Origin: Nymphaea colorata
Taxonomy: Eukaryota; Streptophyta; Magnoliopsida; Nymphaeales; Nymphaeaceae
Assembly (NCBI RefSeq): GCF_008831285.2
Contig: NC_045139.1
Location: 27,374,808-27,438,807 of the forward strand
Length of the DNA stretch: 64,000 nt
Direction: 5' to 3'
The notes beneath the pieces were generated by a model that searched no databases, was not told where the DNA came from, and worked only from the letters and a program-made list of their open reading frames with translations. Within the stretch, counting starts at the first letter, position 1, and each line of letters opens with the position of its first letter. Shown here one piece after another: positions 34,631-47,061 of this stretch. The translations under genes and the position numbers were made by a program.

Positions 34631-35160
34631 GAGAGAATCAAGCTCATAATTACGAGACGAATGGGTAGGGCTTTTGGCCACTATCTAACATGAGGGTGCA
34701 GCCACTCCCAAAAGTGGCCGCTCGACGACTGTTAGGCATCATATAGCACCCAGCTGTCCCACTAGATGCGGAACCCCTTTCTCTACCGCTCTTATGTAGC
34801 ACAATAGGAAAGAAGGGGCCCGGACAGCTGCCCTCCATTGTGTTGGCCTGTAGAATGTAACCCTCTGCCTCGCTCGCTCTGAACAAAGAAGGGGAGGGCT
34901 TATCGTCTTCCCTTTTCTGTTCCTCTTACAAACAAACGAGAGGAGAGAGCGAGCCGCTCTCCCTCTTGTCAAGTTTAGGCTGAAAGGAGGGTCAACAGTC
35001 CTCTTAACGGAAGGGGTAGGCCAGTGCCCTCCCTTCTAGTCACTTGGCGATGGTGCCTATGTCATCGACAGGTGGGGCGGAACTAGCCTCTCCTTGTCTC
35101 CATTACACCACCCAGTTGCCATTCGGCATTCTGGTGGTCATATCTTCAACCCATCATTCG
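34631..35160. other. Right flank of the chromovirus, repeat of unknown type
   Basis: The first 60 bases match 25350-25430 (the unoccupied relative). The rest is moderately GC-rich with no supported ORF; minus-strand ORFs at 34650-34972 have no family resemblance. Confidence 0.45.
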
Positions 35161-37453
35161 ATGGTTATTCTACATCTGCATCCACCTGGTGATGCTTCTC
35201 TGCAATAGAATAGGGAAGTAATTCTAGTATAAGAGAACCATAGATTGAGAGGGATAGAAAGAACCCAAACAAAAATGAATGAAAAAACACAACAATACCA
35301 ATACATGCAACGATATAACAATAAACATTGGCTCTTATGCCAATTGATAAAACTGAATATTTCTCAAAAGAAAAACATATGTTCACCATGAATCATTAAA
35401 TCGCAATATGAGTTGAAGAGGAGGCTTACCTGAATCCATATGGAAGAAAGCCGTAGCAGAAGCTGGCAGCAGCAGCCTAGTTAGATCCAACCTTAGCATG
35501 TTTGCTTGAGGTCCACTTCAGTTACAATAGACCAATTGTTGGCAGCTACTAGATCCACTTCTCTAATAGTCACGTCAACATTCGAAGTGCCCAAAATAGT
35601 GGACCGGTCAATATTTCTATAGAAAAATTTTGTTGGTATCCATGGTTGGCAAACTTGCTTATTCGAGTCACAAGTTGCCCGAGTCATCTAGGATCATCCA
35701 TTCACTGGGCCATGAGTCAGGATTCACCAAGTAAGATTGTTAACTAATTACATTTTCTTTTTTGTCGTGTTGCTCAATACTAAAGTTTGTTATATTTTGA
35801 ATTGTGAAATATCACAAACTATACTAAGTGTATACAAATACTTAGTCGATGAAAAAAAAAAATCAAACATTAAGTCCTGATAAGCCTACCTTCTTCATCA
35901 ATTTATAGAAAACACGTACTATAAAAAATTATGACCATACCCAGCCAAGTCACCGAGTCGACTCTCTGACCTAGTGACCTAGTCTTTGATCAGTCTAAGT
36001 CCGAGCCATGAGTTTACGAACTATGTTGATATCTATGTCAGTTTTCAAAAAACTTAATGGTATAAAGTGTTCTTATTTGCTCGCAATCTCTCTCTCTTTA
36101 ACATATTTTTTTTGTCATTCTTGGGTGAGCAGGATGAATATTTTATCCTGCCCAAGAAGAAAGACCAAGCCCCCACCCAACCCCTCAACTCCCAAACATT
36201 CATGCCATGATCCATATTTAATTGAAAATGGAAGTCCGACTTTTTTTGTGGTTTTCATTATTTGATCTATTCATTAGAAAACTATGAACACCCTATCCAT
36301 TAATCCCCGGATCTTTATATTTTCAAAATACCCTTTTTGCTGGCAACGGCTGCCCTACTGAAATGATTTCAACCGACCTTATTTTAGGGTCAGGTGATCC
36401 AAGATCTGAACCGGATGCATATAGTCATGGATCTCGGATCCAGTTCAGATAAGATGCGCAATTAGTCCATTCGTCACTTTAGTTTAGTTTGAACGAGATT
36501 TTGACGTGCTTCTGCATATATTTATTTGCAAATTTTCTCTAATAAGTGAGCTGAACATACTTAAATATTAAGTTGTCAAAAGGTCAGAACTGAATCTGAG
36601 AACTAGAATATCTTGAGATTGCATCAAAATCATCTTAGTACATTATTTTTATTTTAGACATTATATTTACGGAGATTATATGCTAAACAATATTTTGTCC
36701 TCAAGCTTACGCGTCGCTTCAGAGGCTTAGCACATGGCACTTGACAACATTGATAAAAACCAATCTAAATCGGGATCCCACTCAAAATTTGAATTGTCAT
36801 TCCCCAGCTACAATCGCATTCCAGCCTTCCATTTGACTCTAAGATGGTTTTTATTGGGCATCAATTGTTTCTTTTGGGGCCACTTTACAACTTAACATTT
36901 AAATGAGATGATCTGATTGCCGGTGTATTTGTAGAATGCTCAAATACACTAGTTTTTTTTCTGTTGTGTTATTTTGAAGTCGTTGACTTGCACTCTAATT
37001 TGTTAAAAAGTTGGGCCAAGTTTCGATCATTTAAAAACCTTCAATAGTGCGTCGTGTCAGCCTCTACGCAACGTTAGGGATGGCCCGGCCCCTTTGTTAA
37101 AGTGCTTTTCATATTAAGAACTAAAATATTAAATTTTCCCAAGTCATTATATAATAATAAATGCATATATATAAGCCGATTTGGCCGTTATAACAACCAA
37201 ATATTTGTAAGAGATCATTTGGAATTGGAACCCCCTTTTTTTTTTGTCTATCTTTTCTGTCCTTACCTGTATGGGCCGATAATGCCGGCGTACATCGAGA
37301 CAAATTTTACAATACTGGCGCTAACTCCTTTGGTTTGAGTAATAGGCAACTTTGTTGGTGAAACAATTAAGTAATGAATAAGTGCACAGATTCTTCCGCT
37401 CCACCAACTGAGCGCTATGTGGAGATGTACATTAATTTAATTCTTTATGAGCA

Positions 37454-37489
<36 letters not shown>

Positions 37490-38742
37490 AGCAAACTTTG
37501 TGAGGCTTGTGTGGGCAATCGCTCACACGCACCACCGTGTATATGTGGCTCCGCCACTGCAACTGGGTGGCACCAAACCATGTTGCCTCTACTTGGGCCT
37601 CTTGCCTTCATTGCCATCAAACCCGTAAGACCCTGCCCAAGTAAATCCTAGCATGCGAACCATTTGATGTTGAATATTTCCTCTTATCTAAGACTTTGTA
37701 ATCACTTATTGTTGTGGGGGTGCCATGAACTCAAAGCAACGAGTAATTTTTCAATGTTATTTGATCTGATGATAACTAACCACCCGATTGATGGTTTCCC
37801 GTCCGGTAGAGACGTGGGCAATCATATATTGGAGTTTACCAGGACAATCAATCTTGAGGTGGAGCAGTTAGGTGTTGGCTGGCAAGGGGCTTCTTGGCCC
37901 CTATCCCCATTTGAGTTAGGTGGGGCCCAATATTAGGTCTTCCCTGCCTTATGCCTGAAATGCAAGATGACTTTTTCTCAGGGAGTTACAAAGGGGCTTT
38001 AGGGATTATTTGGCAGCTAGAGCATTTTGTGGAATCTACCCTAATGTTGGTGCATATTTATGGGAAACAACTTCTTTTTGGCATTAGCAACAACATCACA
38101 ATGACGGCCTCTTACATCACATATTTGTTGAGTTTGACAGTGGTTGAATATATATCGCATTTTTTGGGCACCCTTTTCGAGTCACATTGACCAAACATGA
38201 TGCTTAGGGCTCATATCTTTATTTATAAAAAAGAAAAAAAGAAACATATATACAATAAATAAATGAAAATCCCTAGGAAGAAAACCTAAGAAAAAGTACC
38301 CATTAACATAAAAGCAAAAAAAAAAAAAAAAGTGCAGAATATTTCTTAAAAACATGTTTTATTATGTAAATAGGGCGTCACGTTGTGAGTCATACAATTC
38401 ACCATTTTTGGGGACTTTTCCAGAAAACCAACTCGTTGGGTGCCCTTGCAAGTTGCCATCATTTTAGGTCAATGAAGCACCATTGGGTTCCCCGAGTCCC
38501 ATTTGTGGGTTGCACGTTAATATCAGCCCGCGGGCTAAAAGCCGATCCCCTGGTGGCGGTACGGCTGATTCATGGTTCGGTTCTTTTGTCGTAGCGGTCA
38601 CTCTCAACCAAATTGTCAAAAGGCAACCCGAGTCCACTTGTCTCGTCTCGGCATAAACTCATCCGTGGGGCCTCCAAACGTAACGGTAATTGAATGCACA
38701 CGCCAAATGCAGCGAAGAGTTTTGGGCATCGACTCACACCGC
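35161..38742. other. Intergenic, no supported gene
   Basis: Only short unsupported ORFs. Contents worth noting: a TA microsatellite at about 37459-37485 and a poly-A run near 38319-38333. A sequence near 35335-35350 (GGCTCTTATGCCAATTG) resembles a reversed tRNA-Met primer-binding site and may mark an old LTR element. Confidence 0.45.
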
Positions 38743-39345
38743 TTACGGCTCGAGCAGCCTGAACGACCCCTCGTCTATCGTCTCAAGGACCGGCTTCCAC
38801 GTGTGCGCCTTCGAGCCGATACTAGTGAGAACCGGATCTGAACTCGCCGAATCGCTTGGCAATTGATTGATTCTTGAATAATCACCGGTCTGGCCCCACA
38901 GACTCGAGAACCGCGCCTGAACCGAGTCGGTTTCTTGCTGGTTGATGCTCGTGCATGACCGGTTCCGGTTCCATATGCTTGAGAAGCACGTGACGTGTGC
39001 CGACCCGGAGCTGCTGGTGGCCTGGTTGGCCGCGGCGGTGAGACGGGCCACGATGGCGGCGAGGTTCACGGGGGAGGTATCGGACTGGAAGGCGGAGAGA
39101 GGCAACAAGAAATAAAGCTGACCTGGCTGGAGAACGGCGTCCTGCCCAAGTGGGTGCGGATCGAACAACCTCAACTGTGCCGGCGAACAGACGAACTGCT
39201 TCGACTCGAGGCTGGCGACCTCCCGGACGGCGACGGGACCGGTGAAGTCCTCAACGAAGCCGTTGAGGTGGACGACGCGAACGCAGCGGAAGGTGCCGGA
39301 GTTGGTGGCCGGGGAGAGGGAGAAGCAGGAGGAGAAGCAGCCCAT
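38743..39345 (-). CDS. PADRE-domain (DUF4228) protein, about 200 aa
   Basis: Small plant-specific protein of the DUF4228/PADRE family. Members are often induced by pathogens and abiotic stress and have no known catalytic activity. The N-terminal domain reads FRCVRVVHLNGFVEDFTGP (about residues 18-37), then a Ser/Asn-rich, probably disordered middle, and the typical C-terminal motif TWKPVLETIDEGS (residues 182-194). I chose the second ATG (39343-39345). It gives MGCFSSCFS, an N-myristoylation and palmitoylation-like start. The upstream in-frame ATG at 39382-39384 lies only a few bases from the TATA box, so upstream of the expected transcript start. The frame is intact, single-exon, and GC-richer than its surroundings. 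Confidence 0.85.
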   Translation of the reverse strand: MGCFSSCFSLSPATNSGTFRCVRVVHLNGFVEDFTGPVAVREVASLESKQFVCSPAQLRLFDPHPLGQDAVLQPGQLYFLLPLSAFQSDTSPVNLAAIVARLTAAANQATSSSGSAHVTCFSSIWNRNRSCTSINQQETDSVQARFSSLWGQTGDYSRINQLPSDSASSDPVLTSIGSKAHTWKPVLETIDEGSFRLLEP

Positions 39346-39389
39346 GACGACACTCCGGGTTCTTCTCATCAGACCACAAGGCACCGAGC

Positions 39390-39396
39390 TTTTATA
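39390..39396 (-). promoter_or_regulatory. TATA box of the PADRE gene
   Basis: Minus strand TATAAAA. A transcript start 25-35 bases downstream would fall near 39360, just before the ATG at 39345. Confidence 0.6.
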
Positions 39397-40742
39397 AGAT
39401 GAGTCTGAGCCGACAGGTGACGTTGGATGCCTACGACTTTGACATTTTCCTTGCTTGGTATTTTAGATATTTAAAGTTTTAAATAAATCAGCAACTATTT
39501 CTTTATTTATTAATCTTTGTTGATGTAGGACAATGACGAAACTGCCGTCTTGACCTGACCTGTATTTCTCAAATATTTTAAATATGCTTTAAATTAAAAA
39601 ACGATAGAAAGAAAAAAAATAGGTCAGACATGTATCATGAGGAATAATGAGGAACTACAGTGGTTTTAATCGGCCTGATGAGAACATTGTTTCCAACTTA
39701 TTTCAGCCGTTCATCATAGTAGATCAAGGGACAAGATTCACTGGATTCCAATGTAGTTATTGAGTGATGGTTTTTTTTTTCTCAAAATTCCCTTGAGACA
39801 AACCAATTAAGATGAGATATTTTGTCGCTGGCTGGTAGTGTAAAACCTCTAAGGCCAGTTATTTAAAGAGTTTGCTGGAAACTGAACTATTGATTTGGAA
39901 AACAGTCGGCAGCTTTGGGTCCTACTACAGAAAAAGGTAGACCAAGTTTCTCATTCAAAAAGAGGGAGTTGGCAGCTTTTATCTCTTTCTCTTTCATTCT
40001 CATCCACTTGGTAACCAGGCAAGAGGCCGTCCTGTGGAATGGGAATGCTGGAAGACCAACGCGCTCGTCAGACACAGGATGCGTGGAAGTATGAAGGGGA
40101 CTCCAGAATGGACGCCCTGCTTCCCTTCCTCGAAAATCAAACACGGTCCGACTCAAGGTCGCGTTTGTTCATCTTGTTTTTTCAGATGGCAGGAATAAAA
40201 TATCTTGGTTTTAGCGTTTTGACAAACATGGTTGGTAAATTAGTTATTAACGCTGGAACAGTTTATTTAAATTATTTATGAAACATGTTTCTAAGAAGAA
40301 GCTAAAACTTTGTCTTTTCATTTTAAAATTGGAAACCATCTATCTTTTCAAATGACATTGTCCTGACTTAAGTCATGGCCTCTCCTTCCCTCTGTTTTGC
40401 TATTCTCGTTCATGGGGGCGTTTGATAGCGGCAACCGTGAATGTGTCTCATACGTTCGTGGAAAAAAGTTTTCATCTTACCAAACGCCTCCAGGACATTT
40501 TGGAGACGGATGGGAAAACGAAAAAGACTATCTGTCTTATTCCCAAACCTGATTGGTCCTTGAGTCCTTAACTATTGAATTTAGTGTTCCGTAACGAGAG
40601 ATCCGAGAACCAGGGGAGCTTAGGCGATTGCTTTTATGTTGGAGTCTTCCTAGTTCACGTGGATGTTAAAATAGAGATCCAAATCCATGACCTGATGTTC
40701 TGGACGAGGTCTGGGTTCCATCCAGGCCCGCGTTTTAAGTCC

Positions 40743-40935
40743 AAATTCACCAATTCAAACTGGACGTCATCAATATTGAGCCCTTCTGGAAGCCTTTTTT
40801 TTCTTTTAAATTCACCAATTCAAACTAGATTTCACCAATATTGAAGCCTCTGCAAGCCTTTTTTTTTTTTTTTTTTTTTAAATTCACCAATTCAAACTAG
40901 GTCTCACCAATATTGAGGCCGTCTGCAAGTCTTTT
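40743..40935. repeat. Tandem repeat, three copies of about 65-75 bp
   Basis: AAATTCACCAATTCAAACT followed by a TCACCAATATTGAGGCC-like segment and a poly-T tail occurs three times (starts near 40743, 40806 and 40880). Confidence 0.85.
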
Positions 40936-41007
40936 TTCTTTTCTCTTTTTTATTTGTTTCTTTCATCCGAATAAGACATCGGAATATATCGAGTCCAAAA
41001 TAAAGCT

Positions 41008-41345
41008 GGGTATCGGGCCAGTCCCAACCTGATTCAAAGTCAGGCTTGGGTCGGGCTGGTCCTGCCCTATTCAAAGTGGAGTTTCAGCTGGCCTGGGCCC
41101 GGCTATCAACGCCTAAGCTCGGGCCCAGATTGGCCCGAATCGATTTTAATAAAAATATTTAATATATATATATATATATATAAACATATATGTCTAATAA
41201 AATATACATATTTATACAATAAAAATAATTTTTTATGGCTAATGTTGGGCTCGAGTCAGGCTTGACCCAAGAAGTTGTCGAGCCAGCTTGAGGCCCCTTT
41301 TTTACAGCCTAGGCCCAGCCCGACCGGAACCAGGTACCTGGAAGC
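41008..41345. repeat. GC-flanked, AT-cored dispersed repeat, copy 1
   Basis: Arms rich in GGGC, GCCC and GGCCTGGG-type words surround a core of TA-rich sequence (41140-41230). A second copy with the same plan lies at 63127-63460. Imperfect inverted symmetry of the arms suggests a fold-back non-autonomous DNA transposon; the exact ends are unclear. Confidence 0.45.
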
Positions 41346-42984
41346 GACCGGGCGTCCCGTACCAAGCTAAGATAAATCGAAGATTGGGTACCTGGCAGCC
41401 CAATCTTAGTCTGAAAACGAACAGAATTGAACAAGATATATATCCTGTTTTTTCAAATAATGGAGGTTTGCAGCCGGGTTGGACCTGGGAATCCATTATC
41501 CGTCTGACCGAGTTCACAGCTTTCTTAATCCCTCATGTGATAATGCAGTTCTTGAGACTCACGGGTGAACTTTAATGTTGGAATCTGCTTTAACAACTCT
41601 TTTATATTGATGTGGTGTGGTTAGTTTGGAAGAGAAGGTCCTGTAATTTGGATTATCCAGAAACATCTGTTATCATGATAGCTTCACCTTACCTTCTCTT
41701 CGTTGACTTTGATGTTCCAATGAAATAAATGCCACTTTCTCTTGGAATGATGAAGTAGTGATGATTTCCAACTGAGTTAAGGAGCAGATCGTAGTCTGAT
41801 TTTGTTGGGTTTGTTCTGGTGTACAATTGTTGATAAGTTTGGAATCATTCAATGCTTTTTCGATCGAACGGATATCATAGGCTGCGTTGGTTGAATTGTA
41901 TTCAACTTCACAAACTTCTGTCCTTTCCTCATATTTTCAACTCTCTGACTCGTGTGAATGTCTTTGGCTTTTTAGAATTTAACTGAGAAAAAAATGAAGA
42001 AGAAAATTGGAAAAGAGATATTTATATCCACGCATGGCGCCCGTCGACGAAGCATCCTTGGGCTGCCGGCCAAGTCATATTGATCATATCTTATATGTTA
42101 ATATGAACAAAATGTTGCAGCGATTTATTGGACAAAGAATAAGTACGTGTTGAATAATTCAATGTCTACTTTTCAATCAACTCATTCATCACGATAATAG
42201 CAATTATTATTATTATCTTATATTATTACTATTATTATATTATGATTTCGACAATAAACTAAAAAAAAAAAGCCTACGCCGATTGATATAAACATCTTCC
42301 ATGTTGTTCTTAATTACTAGCACATGAGCAGAACTTCCAAGTTGGGTATCCTTAATAACTCCATCAACTCAGTACTGGCATTGGTTCAAGTTCGGTAAGA
42401 AAATGAATCTCCAACAACAATCACCTTGTTGTTGCTTCCGTCGCCAAATCCAATTACATCGGGTTGAAGTCACTTACAACTATTACATGCAGAAGCAAAA
42501 CAAAGGCCTAATATTTTTATCAGACTCCAGACATGGTCGGATAAGATTTGCAACAATCATCCAACATTTTTCCTTATCTACCTCCAAACGAAAGATGAGG
42601 TTGAACTTCCAATATCTTTTACATAAATGCCTAGTCAAGTGATTAATCTGACGTTTATAGCTGGCTTAGAACATACTACTACTGCAAGCATGTCATCAAA
42701 TATCAACATATCAATTGACCTGTCCCCGCTGGCTCAGCCAGTGCACAATGCATCTATCGGCATCTTAGCACTTCCTTCAAAGATATGGAACCTCCATGAA
42801 CTTCATGTTCGATTCAAAGACGGTATTTCAGTAGTTGGGCTGCCATCTTCAACTACTTTCATGCCTTCAATCGATGATGAGGAGGATACCACGGCAGAGG
42901 TAGCCATGGTTAGAATGAGTATGACAATTTTTCTCATGAAAATGAAATTCAGATGAACAATTCAAATTCCAAGGGACCTGTCAC

Positions 42985-43915
42985 TTTCCAGTATTGCGGC
43001 GACAAAGGGCATACAACTAAGTCTTATTTTGACATCCCTACATCTTTCTCCTCCATGACATTGCAGGACCCAAGAGATGAATATTGATATCCCAACACCA
43101 GGGCAACCAATAATGTTGTCAAGGACTCAAGAGCGACGAAAATACGAAAAATAAGCAGACTTATTTTGGTTCACATTTGGCAATGGTCGTAAGCGGAAAG
43201 TTCCTCCCCATATCCCACATAGAAGATCTGAAGGTCAACATTCAAGGGACAAATTTTATTATGAAAATAATATATGTGTATATATATATATATATAAGTT
43301 TGCTCCTTTTGAATTTGTTATAAAAGATCTTAAGACCGACAAGGTTCTGCTTTGATGGGTTATACCTAGTTAGTTCGAGTGAATTTGGGATCTAATGGAG
43401 ATATCAAGAGGGACTTCTCGGTGCAGCAGTCAAAAACAGTTTGAGGGACAAATGAAGGACGGCATTAACAATTACGTCATGCCAACAAAACAATAAGTGC
43501 TTTACTTAATTCTCTAAATCTTATTTCAATAAGCTCGCCAATTTCAATAAGGGTATGTAAGCAATGCTTGATTAGAAAGGCACATAAACTTTCATGTCCA
43601 TTGTCTAATTTTTTGTGCTTCAAGAGTTTTAGAACTTATTCACATGAATGTTTGGGGACCAGCCTCTATTCTATGTAGAAAAGGAAATGTTTTTTCTACT
43701 AGTCATGGATAATTTTTTTTTAGTTCTTGTGTTTTTTCCACTAAAAAGAAAATTGGATGTGCATCAATGTTTTGTTATTTTCAAATGTATGGTGGAAAAA
43801 TAGTTGGGTACTTCAATTAAAACCATGCAATTGGACAATGGAGGTGAGATTTGTGAAAAGGATTTCCTACAATTTCTTGAATCGCAAGTCATAGTACATC
43901 AATTAATACTTGCAA
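42985..43915 (+). pseudogene. Ty1/copia gag-integrase remnant
   Basis: A decayed gag zinc knuckle reads QYCGDKGHTTKSYF, with the first and last Cys lost. The pre-integrase segment follows (DLKTDKVLL near 43330), then the integrase zinc-binding part (VCKQCLIRKAHKLS, about 43553-43595). The catalytic core start is ELIHMNVWGPAS (about 43630-43665), with TMQLDNGGEICEKDFL near 43830-43875 carrying the second catalytic Asp. Stops and frame changes are frequent. No LTRs were identified with confidence. Confidence 0.7.
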
Positions 43916-43924
43916 GGGAAGGTA

Positions 43925-44115
43925 AAGGGTGCGCACATGCGCACCCAGCCTAGGCCTAGCCTGCCTTGGCCAGCCCAAGCCTGAGTTTGGTAGGTCAGCG
44001 TGGCTTTGGTCTAGCTGGCATGGCCTAGCATGGCCAGGCCGAATCCTGCCTGGTCAAGCAAGATCCTGCATGGCTAGTTAAGATCTTGCTTGGCTTGGCA
44101 GTCTAGCTAGCCAAG
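43925..44115. repeat. GC-rich, GCCTGGC/AGCCTGGC-rich imperfect repeat
   Basis: Short words such as GCCTAGC, GCCTGGC and TGGCCAG recur with TGCGCACATGCGCACC at the left edge, which is a perfect GTGCGCA-type palindrome. No coding potential. Confidence 0.5.
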
Positions 44116-45747
44116 CTCTTTTGGGACCTCGATAGACAAGTCACTAAAGACAGTGATTTGACTACTTTTTCTTGCATCCAATTAATGCAAGAAGGATCAA
44201 GATTAACTCATCTTAACCCAACTGCATTCAAGATTAAGCTAAAACTGTGCTTAACACTAATTATGACTTACGAAAGGGAAGAACAAGAGAGAAAAAAAAC
44301 AACAAACTACTTCTTTAAGCAAATGATTAAACTGTGTGGAAGAACAGAGAAAACTAAAAAGAGCTTGCATTTCATTTCTTTCAACTTCTTGACTCTCACA
44401 AAATGAACTAACATCCCTTTATATAGAGGAAAGGGATGGATTGCAGATCTGGGTCCACTTACAAGTATTAAAAAAACTAACTAGATCCAGTTACAAGATT
44501 TAGTTCTGCTTTCATTTTGCATCAGTTAATCTCATCCAAAGTGAAAAGTTGTGAAGATTTTCAAGAGAAGAAAAAGAACTACCCATTCTCATCATGTCAC
44601 AACATGATCAAGCTCCCAATCATGGCCAGAAGGCACACAAAAACTTCAACAAATGTAACAAAAAGTCCTTAAGATGTTCAAAAACATTTGTTCATATACC
44701 AAAATTGCTTTACTTAAAATCTGAATAAGACAATAAAAAACACTCATTCTCTTAGCTTCAAATGATTTCCAGTAGAGAAGACATTTATGTATAATGTATC
44801 TGCCACAAGTTTTCCATGACTAAACCCAATATTTTGTTGCACACATTTGATTAAGGCATCTACATTTTCCTATGGAAAATGTGCTCAGCTCATTAGAAAC
44901 CATGCAGCATGAAGATTAATGGGTGTCAACTTTATTGAGATAGAAAAACAACAGCCAAAGCATTTATGAAAAATAGGACCTGCATTCTTAGCTTAATACT
45001 TTCAGTCCCATAATGTCCATTCTCCAAAATCTGCAAGAAACTGTATACATACATGAGTTCAAAAAGTATGATTCTGACCATTTCTTTACGTGTTCATCCA
45101 AAGAAAGAGTCACAGAATCCAAGATTAATGAAAGCTGCTAAATAAGTTTATCATTTCATCTACTTGTGTTTCAAAAAGTTGTCATACATTATTTGCACCA
45201 TATGATCAACAAAAAAGAAAAGAAAAAACAGAATGAGACTTCATCATCCACATTTTGATGCTTCAAAATCCATTGTATTGATCATGCAACTACCTAGAAA
45301 AAAAAAACAGATTTAGTGAATATGTTACAAAAAAGAACCTTGAACAGATGTAGATTGCTAGATACCATGTTACATGTCAATGTGAAGAGTGGTTGCTAGA
45401 CATCTCCATGCATGAGCTAAAGTGAGTATGAAACTTGTTCATTCTTGCTACTTGAGCAACCAAATCATTAGTTTTCCTCGAGTTGGGACTCTACTAATGT
45501 CAACCTTTAGCTTTAATGCACTTACTTATTCAGCTATATGGGGCTGGTGTGGGCCACTGCCGCATCAAACCTTTTAAAAGCTTATTGGGATTGAGGCGGG
45601 ACTTGAGTCTAGCCACATGTGATGCACATATCAAACCCTGGTTGGAGGCTCTAGTACCCCTTGGCTAAAAAATCCTATCTCCATCACTGGAGGTTAGTAG
45701 CTTGGCTCCATAGGAAGTGCAATATAGACAGTGGCTACCCTCAATAA

Positions 45748-45786
<39 letters not shown>

Positions 45787-46429
45787 TAAGTGTGTGTGTG
45801 TGTGTGTATTGCAATCTCCCTCTCTCTTTATCAAGTAAAGATGTAGTGACAATTGCTTCGCTAGCCACTGCTGCTTCTTGCCATGATTTTCCGCATGAAG
45901 ATGAGATGCATGCATGAAATTTGACCCCTCTTGTCAGGTCTTAAGCTTTGGATTTTGCCCCATCAGCTGATTTAAAAACCATAGTGGGTAACATCCAACA
46001 TTTGATAGATACTGAACTTTTAGCATATTCCACCATCAGATATAAAATCCAAGCCTATTAAACCTATGTTTAGTGCATGAGAGGGCATATCAGAAGTCCC
46101 AAGAGACATAAGATAGCTGGTTGGGCTGGGGGCACATCAAGCGATGCATCCTTAATTCTATTTTCCATGGGTGCTATTTTTTGTGCCAAAAATGGGGTAG
46201 CATATGGTCATGTGGCCAAGAGTGCCGTGTAGTCAGTATTTAGAAACGTAGTTAAATTTTTTATTCTTTAATTACTTTTATACATTTTTTATTTATCATT
46301 AAAAATGACTTATAAATACTTTGGCTGATAGGTGAATCACATGATTCACTAAATTCGCAGCCTTTACTAGTCTAGTTCAAAAACCAATTTGGTTCAAAAC
46401 GTAATTTTATTGATACTGGTCTACAACTC
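44116..46429. other. Intergenic, no supported gene
   Basis: AT-rich sequence with short ORFs only. A CT then GT compound microsatellite lies at about 45751-45808, and ORFs over it on both strands are artefacts. Confidence 0.45.
45751..45808. repeat. Compound CT/GT microsatellite
   Basis: A TC dinucleotide tract of more than 30 bases, then TTTGTAAG, then a TG tract. Confidence 0.9.
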
Positions 46430-47056
46430 AGAAGGAGATCAAGAGTTCCAATGAAAGGCTGCTAGGAAGAGAATTCCCTCATCTTTATTCCAATAAAAAG
46501 GAAACAACTCCTTCTTGATACCATTCACAATCATGTTGCTCTGCATTGCAGTCCAGTGAACCAGCCACACGCTTCTACTCGCCAACATGCTATTAAGATG
46601 CCTAAGCCAACTGGATTAGTTGAAAGGATTTCCTCCTTTTTTCATCCTCAACGCATGATAGACCTCATTCTGTTAACAAGGGTTTTTTTATTGCTTGAAG
46701 GAACAAGACAACTATTAAGAGTTTTGTGGTCCATGCCTGCACTTTGTAACACATAACACATCAGTTCGCTCCCTAGGAGGGCATTCTTCCTTGCAAACAA
46801 GTCTTGTCCTCAATCAAATGATGAGCAACTCTGCATCTTCATCCTCCCAATGCAGGGTTAAAAGAGCATCTTGACATGCCTACAAGTCATATGAGAAAGA
46901 TTGGATGCTTTAATAATTGTTTGTAACTAACTAGATCTTCCACAAGGCAATGGGGAACACTAGTTTCTAGCACATTGCCAGCCATTTGAATGAGAATTTC
47001 ACCTATGCCATAACTACAATTCAAAAAATACACTCAGCCATGGAGTTTTCTTTTTC
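46430..47056 (-). pseudogene. 3' part of minus-strand LINE, beyond LTR copy E
   Basis: It continues the LINE C-terminal zinc-binding region interrupted by copy E at 47062. The minus-strand frame of the domain end (LWGGLVRKFG) at the E border runs on into this segment. Motifs farther on are too decayed to name, and the left limit is approximate because no poly-A tail (poly-T here) was pinned down. Confidence 0.45.
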
Positions 47057-47061
47057 CCAAA

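Larger units (their letters stand above)
39400..42984. other. Intergenic, repeats only
   Basis: No supported gene. It contains the three-copy repeat at 40743-40935 and the GC-flanked, AT-cored element at 41008-41345. Poly-T runs occur near 40859-40880. ORFs at 42403-42642 and 42627-42956 precede the copia remnant and could be its gag, but no motif proves it. Confidence 0.45.

Noticed and set aside
37380-37430. tRNA-like A-box (minus strand, GCTCAGTTGGTGGAGC)
   Set aside because: No B-box or acceptor stem at the right distance; at most a tRNA or SINE remnant.
38995-39402. 135-codon Gly/Glu-rich plus-strand frame
   Set aside because: It is the antisense shadow of the GC-rich PADRE coding region.
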